Assembly: GCF_900107975.1 (NCBI RefSeq)
Contig: NZ_FNVF01000001.1
Span: forward strand, 809,227 to 873,226
DNA length: 64,000 bases
Source of the DNA: Paenibacillus sp. UNC499MF
Lineage (GTDB): Bacteria; Bacillota; Bacilli; Paenibacillales; NBRC-103111
Direction of reading: 5' to 3'
In this document: piece by piece, positions 1 through 7,469 of the stretch
How the letters are laid out: each line of letters begins with the position of its first letter
How positions within the stretch are numbered: the first letter of the stretch is position 1
The notes under the pieces: generated by a model
What the model was told of the DNA's origin: nothing
The model's database searches: none
Seen by the model: only the letters and a program-made list of their open reading frames with translations
Translations under genes and position numbers: made by a program

Positions 1-1
1 C

Positions 2-871
2 CGGACGGGTTCCGCGTACTCGTATACCGTCGATCCGGAGAAGGGGAGTTTGACGGAAATGAACCATGCCGTCACCGTAAACGCGCCGACCTGCCACATC
101 CAGAGAGACGCAAGCGGACGCTACCTCGTTGTGGCGAGCTATCACGGCGGCTTGGTCGGTCTCGTCGAGCTGCGGGCGGACGGCACGCTCGGCAGACTGC
201 TCGACGTGAAGCAGCATGAAGGCCATGGCCCCAACCCAGAGCGTCAGGAGCAGCCTCATCCGCACTCGGCTTTCTTCAGCCGGGACAACCGGTTCGTGTT
301 CGTGCCGGATCTGGGTCTGGACCGGATCGTATCCTATGCCCTGGATACGGAGAACAACGTGCTGAAGCCGCACGGGGAAACTCCTGTGCCGCCGGGTGCG
401 GGTCCGCGCCATATGGCCTTTCACCCGGGCGGCAGGCTGGCGTTCGTCATCAATGAAATCGACTCCACGGTAACGTCTCTTCGTTATGACGAAGAGACGG
501 GTGTGCTTGAGCCGATCGAAACGGTGACGACGCTGCCCGAAGGGTTCACGGGCGAGAACATCTGCGCCGAGATTGTGGTTTCGGAAGACGGCGCATTCGT
601 GTACGGCTCCAACCGCGGTCACGACAGCATCGTGGTGTTCGCGGTGGACGAGGCAGGCGGGAAGCTCACGCTTGTGGAGCATGTGTCCGCGGAAGGCAAG
701 CATCCGCGCAACTTCGCCTTGACGCCGGGCGGCGCGTTCCTGATCGCGGCAAACCGCGACACGGACAACATCGCGACGTTCCGGGTGGACCGCTCCAGCG
801 GCAGGCTGCAGTATACCGGGCAGTCGGCCGCGGTGTCGAAGCCGGTCTGTGTGCGTCCGGCTTATTTGTAA
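2..871 (+). CDS. Lactonase, 7-bladed beta-propeller (6-phosphogluconolactonase-like), 5' partial
   Basis: The reading frame is open from the first bases of the window, so the N terminus lies to the left. About 289 residues of a family usually near 350 are present. The TTG/ATG codons at 50 and 59 fall inside propeller sequence and are not the start. Repeated blade motifs are visible, such as SGRYLVVASYHGG, GPRHMAFHPGGRLAFVINE and KHPRNFALTPGGAFLIAANRD, which are typical of the COG2706 (YkgB/Pgl) family. Family members hydrolyse 6-phosphogluconolactone or related sugar lactones in the cytoplasm. The exact substrate cannot be read from sequence. The gene appears to stand alone and is followed by a hairpin terminator at 1131. 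Confidence 0.88.
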   Translation, partial: RTGSAYSYTVDPEKGSLTEMNHAVTVNAPTCHIQRDASGRYLVVASYHGGLVGLVELRADGTLGRLLDVKQHEGHGPNPERQEQPHPHSAFFSRDNRFVFVPDLGLDRIVSYALDTENNVLKPHGETPVPPGAGPRHMAFHPGGRLAFVINEIDSTVTSLRYDEETGVLEPIETVTTLPEGFTGENICAEIVVSEDGAFVYGSNRGHDSIVVFAVDEAGGKLTLVEHVSAEGKHPRNFALTPGGAFLIAANRDTDNIATFRVDRSSGRLQYTGQSAAVSKPVCVRPAYL

Positions 872-1130
872 GAGCCGCCGCGCGGCGGGAGTGCATGCTC
901 CCGGGGGCGTGTTCACGCTTTGAAGGGCGGCGCAGCTTCCGCCGCAGCCGGCATGATGGCGTTGCCAGGCCGTGAAGGCTTGGGCGAATGCGGCGGGCTG
1001 GCTGCGGGGCAACCCGCACGCCCGCACGTGCAGCCCGCATGCCTTTACGGGCAAGTCGTGCGCGCGAGCCTCAAGCGGTGAGTCTGCACACTGGCGCGCG
1101 GCGGGCTGCGATAACGGGAAGGAAAAGGAA
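872..1130. other. GC-rich intergenic stretch without a gene
   Basis: About 260 bases, clearly richer in G and C than the flanking genes and full of short GC-rich palindromes. Reading frames exist on both strands, but none has a ribosome binding site or recognisable protein composition. No function is assigned. Confidence 0.5.
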
Positions 1131-1166
1131 AGCGGAACGTCTGCATGCGGACGTTCCGCTTTTTTT
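1131..1166 (+). terminator. Intrinsic terminator
   Basis: A perfect 11-bp stem (AGCGGAACGTC with its complement), an 8-nt loop and a run of seven T. It ends the transcript of the upstream lactonase. Confidence 0.85.
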
Positions 1167-1185
1167 GCCGCTTTCCCGGAGGGTG

Positions 1186-1215
1186 TTGACAGCTTGTAAC
1201 TTTATAAGTTACAGT
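1186..1215 (+). promoter_or_regulatory. SigA promoter with palindromic operator in the spacer
   Basis: TTGACA at 1186 and TACAGT at 1210 are separated by 18 bp. The spacer holds a perfect 7-bp inverted repeat, GTAACTTTATAAGTTAC (1196-1212), which runs into the -10. A repressor bound here would block polymerase. The half-site GTAACTT recurs upstream of the nitroreductase at 2742, suggesting shared control of both genes. MarR or HxlR regulators bind sites of this kind, but none is encoded nearby. Confidence 0.7.
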
Positions 1216-1299
1216 AAACGTTGTTCTTTTTACGGGAGCTTTCGTTTATAGTAGGAACGGACAAAGCAATCAAAATTTCACAAGATAGGGTTGAATCGG

Positions 1300-2526
1300 A
1301 TGAGTAACAACAGTCTTGCCTCATCGGAAGGGGCAGGCCGTTCGCGGAAAATTACGCTTGCCGTCATTCTCGGTTCCTTGTCGGCTTTCGGACCGCTGTC
1401 GCTGGATATGTATCTGCCGGCGCTTCCGCGGCTGGCGGACGATCTGCATACGACGGCTTCACTGGCTCAGCTGAGCCTGACCTCCTGCCTGCTGGGCCTC
1501 GCGATCGGGCAGGTTTTCGCGGGTTCCATCAGCGATATCAAAGGCCGCAGAGCCCCGCTTATGACCGGACTTGCGATCTATACGGCCGCATCCTTGCTGT
1601 GCGCTGTCGTCCCATCGATCTGGGGACTTATCGTGCTCCGCTTCATACAGGGAATGGCCGGGTCTGCGGGCATCGTGCTCTCACGCGCGGTCGTGCGGGA
1701 CATGTACAGCGGACCGGAGCTGACGCGGTTTTTCTCGCTCCTGATGCTTATTAACGGAGTGGCCCCGATCCTTGCGCCTATTGCGGGCGGGCAGCTTCTC
1801 CAGTTCACCTCCTGGCAGGGCGTATTTATCGTGCTGGCCTTGATCGGCGTCATCATGCTGCTAGCATCCTGGAAAGGCCTGCCTGAAACGCTGCCCCCGG
1901 GCAGGAGAACGAAAGGCGGCGTCAAGCAGACGGTCGCCGTATTCAAAACCTTGCTGCGCGACCGCATCTTCATGGGCTACGCGCTGTCGCAGGGGCTTGT
2001 GGCCGCGGCCATGTTCGCCTATATTTCGGGATCGCCGTTCGTGATCCAGAACATTTTCGGCGCATCGCCCCAGATGTTCAGCCTCTTCTTCGCCATCAAC
2101 GGCCTGGGCATCATCCTGGCGGGTCAAATCGCCGGGCGCCTCGCCGGAAGGGTGAGCGAGACGAAGCTGCTGGTCAGCGGCCTGGTCATTGCCGGTCTCG
2201 GAGGCGTCGCGCTCCTTACGATGATTCTTGCCGGAGCCGGACTGGCGGCTATCCTGATTCCGCTGTTCTTCGTGGTGTCGAGCGTCGGGATCGTAAACAC
2301 GGCGGGATTTTCCCTGGCGATGCAGAACTACGGGCATTCCGCCGGCAGCGCCTCGGCCTTGCTCGGTCTGCTTTCGTTTATTTTCGGCGGACTCGTCGCG
2401 CCGCTGGTCGGAATCGCGGGAAGCGGTACGGCCGTACCAATGGGCATCGTCATCGCATCGGCGGATGTCGGCGCCATCCTTTGTTATTATTTCATGGTCA
2501 AGCGTCACGAAGCGCGCACTTCGTAG
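1300..2526 (+). CDS. Bcr/CflA-type multidrug MFS transporter
   Basis: A 408-residue, roughly 12-helix major facilitator. The N-terminal half carries the Bcr/CflA (DHA1) signature FGPLSLDMYLPALPRL in helix 1, and the loop 2-3 motif GQVFAGSISDIKGRRAP matches MFS motif A. The predicted role is proton-driven export of drugs or small metabolites across the cytoplasmic membrane. I prefer the ATG at 1300 over the TTG at 1291, because the AGGG of the ribosome binding site ends at 1290, 9 nt before the ATG. The gene is a single cistron with its own promoter/operator and terminator. Substrates cannot be deduced. The likely shared operator with a nitroreductase suggests an inducible response to toxic electrophiles or nitro compounds. 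Confidence 0.88.
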   Translation: MSNNSLASSEGAGRSRKITLAVILGSLSAFGPLSLDMYLPALPRLADDLHTTASLAQLSLTSCLLGLAIGQVFAGSISDIKGRRAPLMTGLAIYTAASLLCAVVPSIWGLIVLRFIQGMAGSAGIVLSRAVVRDMYSGPELTRFFSLLMLINGVAPILAPIAGGQLLQFTSWQGVFIVLALIGVIMLLASWKGLPETLPPGRRTKGGVKQTVAVFKTLLRDRIFMGYALSQGLVAAAMFAYISGSPFVIQNIFGASPQMFSLFFAINGLGIILAGQIAGRLAGRVSETKLLVSGLVIAGLGGVALLTMILAGAGLAAILIPLFFVVSSVGIVNTAGFSLAMQNYGHSAGSASALLGLLSFIFGGLVAPLVGIAGSGTAVPMGIVIASADVGAILCYYFMVKRHEARTS

Positions 2527-2575
2527 TCGTCCGCATCGGCGGCGGGGCTGCGGATGCACGCGGACGTGGCTGCAA

Positions 2576-2631
2576 AACGGTTGAATACTCGTTGCTTCCG
2601 ATTAGTGAAGCAGGAGATTCAGCCGTTTTTT
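2576..2631 (+). terminator. Intrinsic terminator of the MFS gene
   Basis: The outer stem AACGGTTGAAT pairs with ATTCAGCCGTT (one G-U pair). An inner GCTTC/GAAGC hairpin lies in the loop, and a T-run follows. Confidence 0.75.
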
Positions 2632-2691
2632 GTGCGCGAAAAAATACTTTTGGGGGGCTGTAAAAAAAGGATGCTTTTTTGTTTGAAATAG

Positions 2692-2718
2692 GTTACACTA
2701 TAAAAGTAGGTAACTTAC
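2692..2718 (+). promoter_or_regulatory. Operator upstream of the nitroreductase gene
   Basis: GTTAC (2692-2696) and GTAAC (2710-2714) form an inverted repeat around a TATAAA-like -10 at 2699-2704. The right half, GTAACTTAC, shares GTAACTT with the palindrome in the promoter of the MFS gene at 1196. The -35 element is unclear in the T-rich stretch at 2675-2688. Confidence 0.55.
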
Positions 2719-2741
2719 AAAAAAGAGGTGGCTAAGAAATC

Positions 2742-3338
2742 ATGGATTTCAATACTGCTGTAAAAAACAGACGCTCGATCTATGCGATCAGCAAAGACGC
2801 CGTCGTCTCGGACGAAAAAATTGTAGAACTGGTAAACGAAGCTGTTCAACATACGCCTTCATCTTTTAACTCCCAAAGCGCGCGGGTGGTCGTTCTGCTG
2901 AACGAACAGCATGACAAGTTCTGGGATCTTACTACGGAAATTTTGCGCGGCATCGTCGGTGACGGCGAGAAGTTCGAAGCAACCGCCCAGAAAATGACGC
3001 TCTTCAAAAACGGCTACGGAACGGTGCTGTTCTTCGAAGATCAAGCGGTCGTGGAAGGGCTGCAGCAGCAATTCGCGGCCTATGCCGACAACTTCCCGAT
3101 CTGGTCCCACCATTCTTCCGGCATGCTGCAATTCGTCGTTTGGACGAGTCTGGAAGCCGAAGGCTTCGGCGCTACCCTGCAGCACTACAACCCGCTCGTA
3201 GACGAAGCGGTGCGCAGCGAATGGAACGTGCCGGCCACCTGGAAACTCGTGGCTCAAATGCCTTTCGGCAAGCCTGCCGCGGAAGCCGGCGAGAAACAGT
3301 TCGCGCCGCTTGAAGACCGCGTGAAAGTGTTTAAATAA
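2742..3338 (+). CDS. Nitroreductase family protein (Frm2/Hbn1-like)
   Basis: A 198-residue flavoprotein of the nitroreductase fold. The N-terminal NRRSIYAISKD and HTPSSFNSQSARVVVLL segments match the FMN-binding start of the family. The spacing and the motif MLQFVVWTSLEAEGFGATLQ resemble the short fungal-type Frm2/Hbn1 and bacterial oxidoreductase branch. It is expected to use NAD(P)H and FMN to reduce nitroaromatics, quinones or oxidised lipids in the cytosol. The ATG at 2742 follows an AGAGGTGG ribosome binding site. It is a single cistron closed by a strong terminator. The GTAACTT half-site shared with the exporter suggests a stress-induced detoxification pair. Confidence 0.85.
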   Translation: MDFNTAVKNRRSIYAISKDAVVSDEKIVELVNEAVQHTPSSFNSQSARVVVLLNEQHDKFWDLTTEILRGIVGDGEKFEATAQKMTLFKNGYGTVLFFEDQAVVEGLQQQFAAYADNFPIWSHHSSGMLQFVVWTSLEAEGFGATLQHYNPLVDEAVRSEWNVPATWKLVAQMPFGKPAAEAGEKQFAPLEDRVKVFK

Positions 3339-3357
3339 GCATTTCGGCTCTATTCTA

Positions 3358-3389
3358 AAGACCTTCTCTTCCGGGAGAAGGTCTTTTTT
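3358..3389 (+). terminator. Intrinsic terminator
   Basis: A perfect 11-bp stem (AAGACCTTCTC with its complement) and a 6-nt loop, followed by TTTTTT. Confidence 0.88.
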
Positions 3390-3546
3390 GACTGTCTGGC
3401 GGGTTAAATTGCCTTCTTGCGGATTTTTCTCGCGTGTACAAGGGCGTTTGAGCTATATTCGAAGGGGATAGGACATACACACTCGCCGCCGGAAGAAAGC
3501 CGGCATATTCTGTCCTATCACACATGACGTTGAAGAGGTGAGGAGA

Positions 3547-4824
3547 ATGGCTGTATCCCAGCATCCGATCATGGGCACTTCGCAAGCTTCGTTAGATGTC
3601 ATCACAGCATTCATTCGCAAGGTTAATCCGTCCTTCAACACGGAAATAGCCAGGCAGTTTCTGAGCGTGGGTGCCAAATACGGTGTCCGGGGCGATGCCG
3701 CCGTCGCTCAGTCCATTCACGAAACGAATTGGTTCCGGTTCGGGGGAGACGTCAAGCCCGAGCAGAACAACTTCGCGGGAATCGGGGCGACGGGGGGAGT
3801 TCCCGGCAACAGCTTTCCGACAATCAAGGACGGGGTTACGGCTCAGATTCAGCATCTTTTCGCTTACGCGTCCCAAAATCCGCTCCCGGCGGGGGAGACG
3901 GTCGTCGATCCGCGGTTTTCGCTTGTCACGCGCGGCGCCGCGCCGAACTGGGAAGATCTTGCCGGCCGCTGGGCCGTTCCCGGCTACGACAAGAAAAAAT
4001 ATGCCAGCCTGCAGGCTGCCCTGGAAGCGGGAGAATCCTACGGGCATTCCGTCTTGAAGCTTTACGACAGTATGGTGGCGGCAGCTCCGGCGCCCGGTCC
4101 TTTGAAACCGCTTATCGTGATCGACGCCGGCCACGGCGGCACGGATTCGGGCGCTTCGGGCAGCGGACTGCTGGAGAAAAACTTGACGCTTGCCCTGGCG
4201 CTGCAGGTCCGGGACCGGCTCGTAAACGGGTACGCTGCCAATGTGAAGCTGACCAGGAGTACCGACGTTTTCGTCGCCTTGTCCGAACGCGCCAATCTGG
4301 CGAACGGCTGGGGAGCGGCTTATTTCGTCTCCATTCATATCAATGCCGGCGGAGGACAAGGATTTGAATCGTATGTATATCCGGGCACTTCGGGCGGAGT
4401 GACGGGTCAGAAGCGCACAATTGTGCATGATACGGTTTTCAAGTATTTAAGCACCCTTGGGGTCGCGGACCGGGGCAAGAAAGAAGCGGATTTCGCGGTA
4501 TTGCGGGAGACGGATATGTCCGCCGTGCTTCTTGAAAACCTGTTTATCGACAACGCCGTGGACGGCAAGCTGCTCGGCAATTCCGACGTACTTCAAAATC
4601 TGGCGAACGCCATAGGGGACGGGGTGGCAAAAGCGATGGGACTGAATCCGGGGGTTCAACCGGAAGTACCGGACTGGAAAAGAGAAGGCGTGGATTGGCT
4701 TTACGAGAAAGGCTTACTGACCGATCCGGCATGGAAAGACAAACTCGACGAGCCGCTTCCTTTGTGGGCGGAGGCGGCTGTTCTGAAGCGCCTGTACGAT
4801 CTTCTAAGCGGAGACGGCGCGTAA
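3547..4824 (+). CDS. Two-domain wall hydrolase: glucosaminidase-like plus N-acetylmuramoyl-L-alanine amidase
   Basis: 425 residues. Residues ~8-160 resemble a GH73 mannosyl-glycoprotein/glucosaminidase domain (SIHETNWFRFGG, NNFAGIGATGG). Residues ~190-370 are an Amidase_3 domain with all zinc and catalytic residues visible: H196 in IDAGHGGTDSG, E210, H264 in VSIHINA and E330 in VLLENLF. The last ~45 residues form a small Trp-rich module (DWKREGVDWLYEKGLLTD). It should cleave glycan strands and the lactyl-amide bond of peptidoglycan. No signal peptide is visible, so it may act after lysis, during sporulation, or like a phage endolysin; similar layouts occur in prophage lysins. The ATG at 3547 has AGAGGTG 7 nt upstream. 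No holin or phage genes are nearby. Confidence 0.85.
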   Translation: MAVSQHPIMGTSQASLDVITAFIRKVNPSFNTEIARQFLSVGAKYGVRGDAAVAQSIHETNWFRFGGDVKPEQNNFAGIGATGGVPGNSFPTIKDGVTAQIQHLFAYASQNPLPAGETVVDPRFSLVTRGAAPNWEDLAGRWAVPGYDKKKYASLQAALEAGESYGHSVLKLYDSMVAAAPAPGPLKPLIVIDAGHGGTDSGASGSGLLEKNLTLALALQVRDRLVNGYAANVKLTRSTDVFVALSERANLANGWGAAYFVSIHINAGGGQGFESYVYPGTSGGVTGQKRTIVHDTVFKYLSTLGVADRGKKEADFAVLRETDMSAVLLENLFIDNAVDGKLLGNSDVLQNLANAIGDGVAKAMGLNPGVQPEVPDWKREGVDWLYEKGLLTDPAWKDKLDEPLPLWAEAAVLKRLYDLLSGDGA

Positions 4825-4855
4825 TAAACGCAGCGGAAAAAAGCTGTCGGCAAAC

Positions 4856-4887
4856 AGGCCGGTCCGTACACGGGAGCGGCCTTTTTT
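4856..4887 (+). terminator. Intrinsic terminator between convergent genes
   Basis: AGGCCG pairs with CGGCCT around an imperfect inner stem, followed by six T. It lies between the amidase and the converging ger operon. Confidence 0.7.
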
Positions 4888-4937
4888 ATGTGCGGATTCC
4901 GCCGGAACGATCTTCAGGCCGGAGCCATTTTCGCCGT

Positions 4938-6047
4938 TCAAGTGGAAGGCTTTCTAACGGGCTGCCTCCTTTTGAACCGGGAACGGAACATGTCGGCCAG
5001 CAAATACAAGACGGGAATCAGCTCCGCCAGCAGCATCATGGGTACCTCGGCCGTACCGGCGAACCGGTCCAGTGTTTCGGACGATTTCACCATCCAGAGG
5101 CAGAGGAAGACGACTGTAACACCGAAAGGCAGTGTGAGAGTCCGGGTATCCTTCATTTTCAGAGTCTGCGTGATCGCGATCACCGAGATATACAGGAAAA
5201 GGCTGATTTTGACGAGCAGCGTAAATAACCACATCAGAATGAGAATCGGGTCCATGTTCTGGATAAAATTGCCGAGCTGAATGTAGCGGGTCATTTCCAG
5301 GTTGGCATAAGTCAGATTGGCTGCCAGGGAAGGGCCGAAAAGGAGCACCATCGGAATGAGATTTCCCAGCGTCAAAATCCCGGCGGTGACGATCGCCCAT
5401 ACCAGTGCCTTCATCGTTTGTCCCGTTCTTTTGAATTTGGGGAAAAACAGCGCGATAAACGTCATTTCTCCGAAAAGGCCCGTAATAATGGCCGTTGCTT
5501 TAAAAATGCCGTGACCGTCAAAATTGGTGATGAGGGATACGGCCGAATAGGGTACGATATCCTGGCAGGAAGCTACGGCAACCAGCACGACAAGAGCCAG
5601 CGTCAAGAAGAACACACCTTGCGTCGAGCGGAAAATATTCGTCACGCCCGAGTGGACAAGCCTTGTCGTGCATAGTCCGAGCAGGCCGGCCACGGCCCAG
5701 AGAGGAGTGCCCGGCAGGTAAATTTCGACGATGAAGTCCGTCAATTGCCTCAGGACAAGCGCCGCCGTAAACAAATACACGAAAGCCATAAACAGGACGA
5801 ACAAGTAATGCAGAGGCCGTCCGATAATCTCCTGGCCATACTCTGCCATATAGCGTCCGGGTCTGCGGCAGCTTAATTTGTAAGCCAGGTAGGTGAGAAC
5901 GCCTCCCAGGAGGCAGCCGGCAATGACGGGAATCCAGACCGAATATCCCGCATTATCGATAAGGGGTGCCGCAAGAAAACTGACCAGCGTAGACAAAAGA
6001 TACTGCGTGAACAGCATATAAGTCTGCAAAGGGGTTATTTTGTCCAT
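4938..6047 (-). CDS. Spore germinant receptor B subunit (GerB-type permease)
   Basis: A 369-residue protein with about ten membrane segments, of the endospore germination permease family (GerAB/GerBB/GerKB; amino-acid/polyamine transporter superfamily). The N terminus ITPLQTYMLFTQYLLSTLVSF and the internal VYLFTAALVLRQLTDFIVEIYLPGTP are typical. In known receptors the B subunit binds the germinant in the inner spore membrane. It is the last gene of the minus-strand operon A-C-D-B. The ATG at 6047 has a strong AAAGGAGG ribosome binding site. Expression is expected late in the forespore from the SigG-type promoter near 9124-9152. Confidence 0.93.
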   Translation of the reverse strand: MDKITPLQTYMLFTQYLLSTLVSFLAAPLIDNAGYSVWIPVIAGCLLGGVLTYLAYKLSCRRPGRYMAEYGQEIIGRPLHYLFVLFMAFVYLFTAALVLRQLTDFIVEIYLPGTPLWAVAGLLGLCTTRLVHSGVTNIFRSTQGVFFLTLALVVLVAVASCQDIVPYSAVSLITNFDGHGIFKATAIITGLFGEMTFIALFFPKFKRTGQTMKALVWAIVTAGILTLGNLIPMVLLFGPSLAANLTYANLEMTRYIQLGNFIQNMDPILILMWLFTLLVKISLFLYISVIAITQTLKMKDTRTLTLPFGVTVVFLCLWMVKSSETLDRFAGTAEVPMMLLAELIPVLYLLADMFRSRFKRRQPVRKPST

Positions 6048-6066
6048 GTTTGCCTCCTTTAGCGGA

Positions 6067-6279
6067 TTAAGACGTCACATTCATGGAGCCGAATACGATT
6101 TCGAGCCATTCGATCAGCGATTCCCCGTTCGCCGAATGCTGGAGAAGCAGCATGCAGACGCAAAGAACTCCTGTTACGCTTAGCGAAACGGCGAAAGTCC
6201 GTTTCTTTTTGCCGCAGCGTACAAGATATCTCCACTGGAACCTCATGACAATTGCATACGTTAACAGGACGGCAATCAT
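6067..6279 (-). CDS. Small two-helix membrane protein in ger operon (D-subunit-like)
   Basis: 70 residues with two hydrophobic segments (MIAVLLTYAIVM and LSVTGVLCVCMLLL) separated by a basic stretch, RCGKKKRTFA. The ATG overlaps the stop of the gerC gene by four bases (ATGA), so translation is probably coupled. Known: small two-helix D subunits of about 75 residues occur in some Bacillus ger operons and modulate receptor activity. Inferred: this is such a subunit, based on size, topology and position between gerC and gerB. Germination operon 2 in this window has no such gene. Confidence 0.7.
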   Translation of the reverse strand: MIAVLLTYAIVMRFQWRYLVRCGKKKRTFAVSLSVTGVLCVCMLLLQHSANGESLIEWLEIVFGSMNVTS

Positions 6280-7463
6280 TTCGAAACCTCCTTGTCCTTT
6301 CGCGGCTCGATCGTGAACGTTTTCTTGACTACTCCGATTCGGCGGATGGTGGCGTCCGTCGTGCAGCGGATCTCCACATTTTTGCTGAAAAACTCATCCC
6401 AGTCTTTACTGAGCCGGTTCCACTGCTTGGGGTATTTCCATTCCAGGTATCGGTTGAGCTGGAATGCGTCGGTGCCCATCTGCCGGGTTAATCGGATCGA
6501 GTGTTCGACATCTTGCCTGATTTTGTCTTCCACGCTTTTTTCCATTTTCTTAAGCTGCTTATGATCCTTTAAATTAATCGAGGAGTAAGAAGCGACGATA
6601 TCCAGGTCCGTTTTTACGTCAATGTCGAAAGTGAGGGTATCCCCCATAAACAGCGGCCGGATCCGCGTCGAATTCCGTTCGACGAGCAGGCTTACGACTT
6701 TACCGTCCGTCGGGGAAGGCACCGTGATCTCCCGGGTTTCGGGCTTGCCTTGTATCCATAATGCCCCGGCGGCTTTTTGGCCCGGCAGGGAGCCGATCAT
6801 TTTGTCGCCCTTAAACACCGCCGCTCCGTCGGGACCCATCCAGTTCTGTTCGTTGGATTCGTTCATAATACCCGTCTTGCCGAATACGAGCCGGGTCGCC
6901 AAAAAATCCCCGCCCATGTAATGGGCTTTCAGAATATCCTTAAAATTGATCGACGTCGCGATTTTACGCCGGCCGTACGCGTAGAAGATGTCGGACGGAA
7001 AACGTTCCATCGTCAGAGGCAGCTGGATGACCTGGTCGGCGGGGCCGTGCGTTACGAACAAGTTCGCATTGATATGCACACGTGGCTCCCTGGCGATCAG
7101 ATCCAGAAGGGAACCGATTCCTTCTTCCGCATACCGGTTCCCGATGATGACGACACGGGTCTGTCCGAATGTGATTTTCCGCGAGAGATCGTTCTGAATT
7201 TTACGGAAAGCGTCGCTTAAATTCGAATCGATTTTCGAAAAATACGTAAAAGGCTGGCCCTGGGATTGGGAGGAGCCGCCCACTTCGCCGGGTATCAAAC
7301 GGTTCGCCAGGGGCATGCCCAGCACAAGCTCATATCCGTCGTCCGTCTTGTCCACCATTACGATCCGTACGAATGCCCGGTCGTTCAGTTCAACGGAGGA
7401 CCAGCACCCGGCAAGCATGAGGAGAGAAAGGAAGATGCCCGCTAATCTTGCCGTCATGCGCAT
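6276..7463 (-). CDS. Spore germinant receptor C subunit (Ger(x)C lipoprotein)
   Basis: A 395-residue lipoprotein. The signal peptide ends in the lipobox LAGC with the modified Cys at 20, followed by WSSVELNDRAFV, the classic Ger(x)C start. Conserved blocks include GQTRVVIIGNRYAEEGIGSL and EPRVHINANLFVTHG. Family role: the C subunit anchors to the outer face of the inner spore membrane and is needed for assembly and function of the receptor. It starts 6 bp after gerA and overlaps the small downstream gene. Confidence 0.94.
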   Translation of the reverse strand: MRMTARLAGIFLSLLMLAGCWSSVELNDRAFVRIVMVDKTDDGYELVLGMPLANRLIPGEVGGSSQSQGQPFTYFSKIDSNLSDAFRKIQNDLSRKITFGQTRVVIIGNRYAEEGIGSLLDLIAREPRVHINANLFVTHGPADQVIQLPLTMERFPSDIFYAYGRRKIATSINFKDILKAHYMGGDFLATRLVFGKTGIMNESNEQNWMGPDGAAVFKGDKMIGSLPGQKAAGALWIQGKPETREITVPSPTDGKVVSLLVERNSTRIRPLFMGDTLTFDIDVKTDLDIVASYSSINLKDHKQLKKMEKSVEDKIRQDVEHSIRLTRQMGTDAFQLNRYLEWKYPKQWNRLSKDWDEFFSKNVEIRCTTDATIRRIGVVKKTFTIEPRKDKEVSK

Positions 7464-7469
7464 GCTCGT

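Noticed and set aside
50..871. Lactonase as a complete gene starting at the TTG at 50
   Set aside because: The frame is open to the window edge and upstream codons read as propeller sequence, so the gene is 5' truncated.
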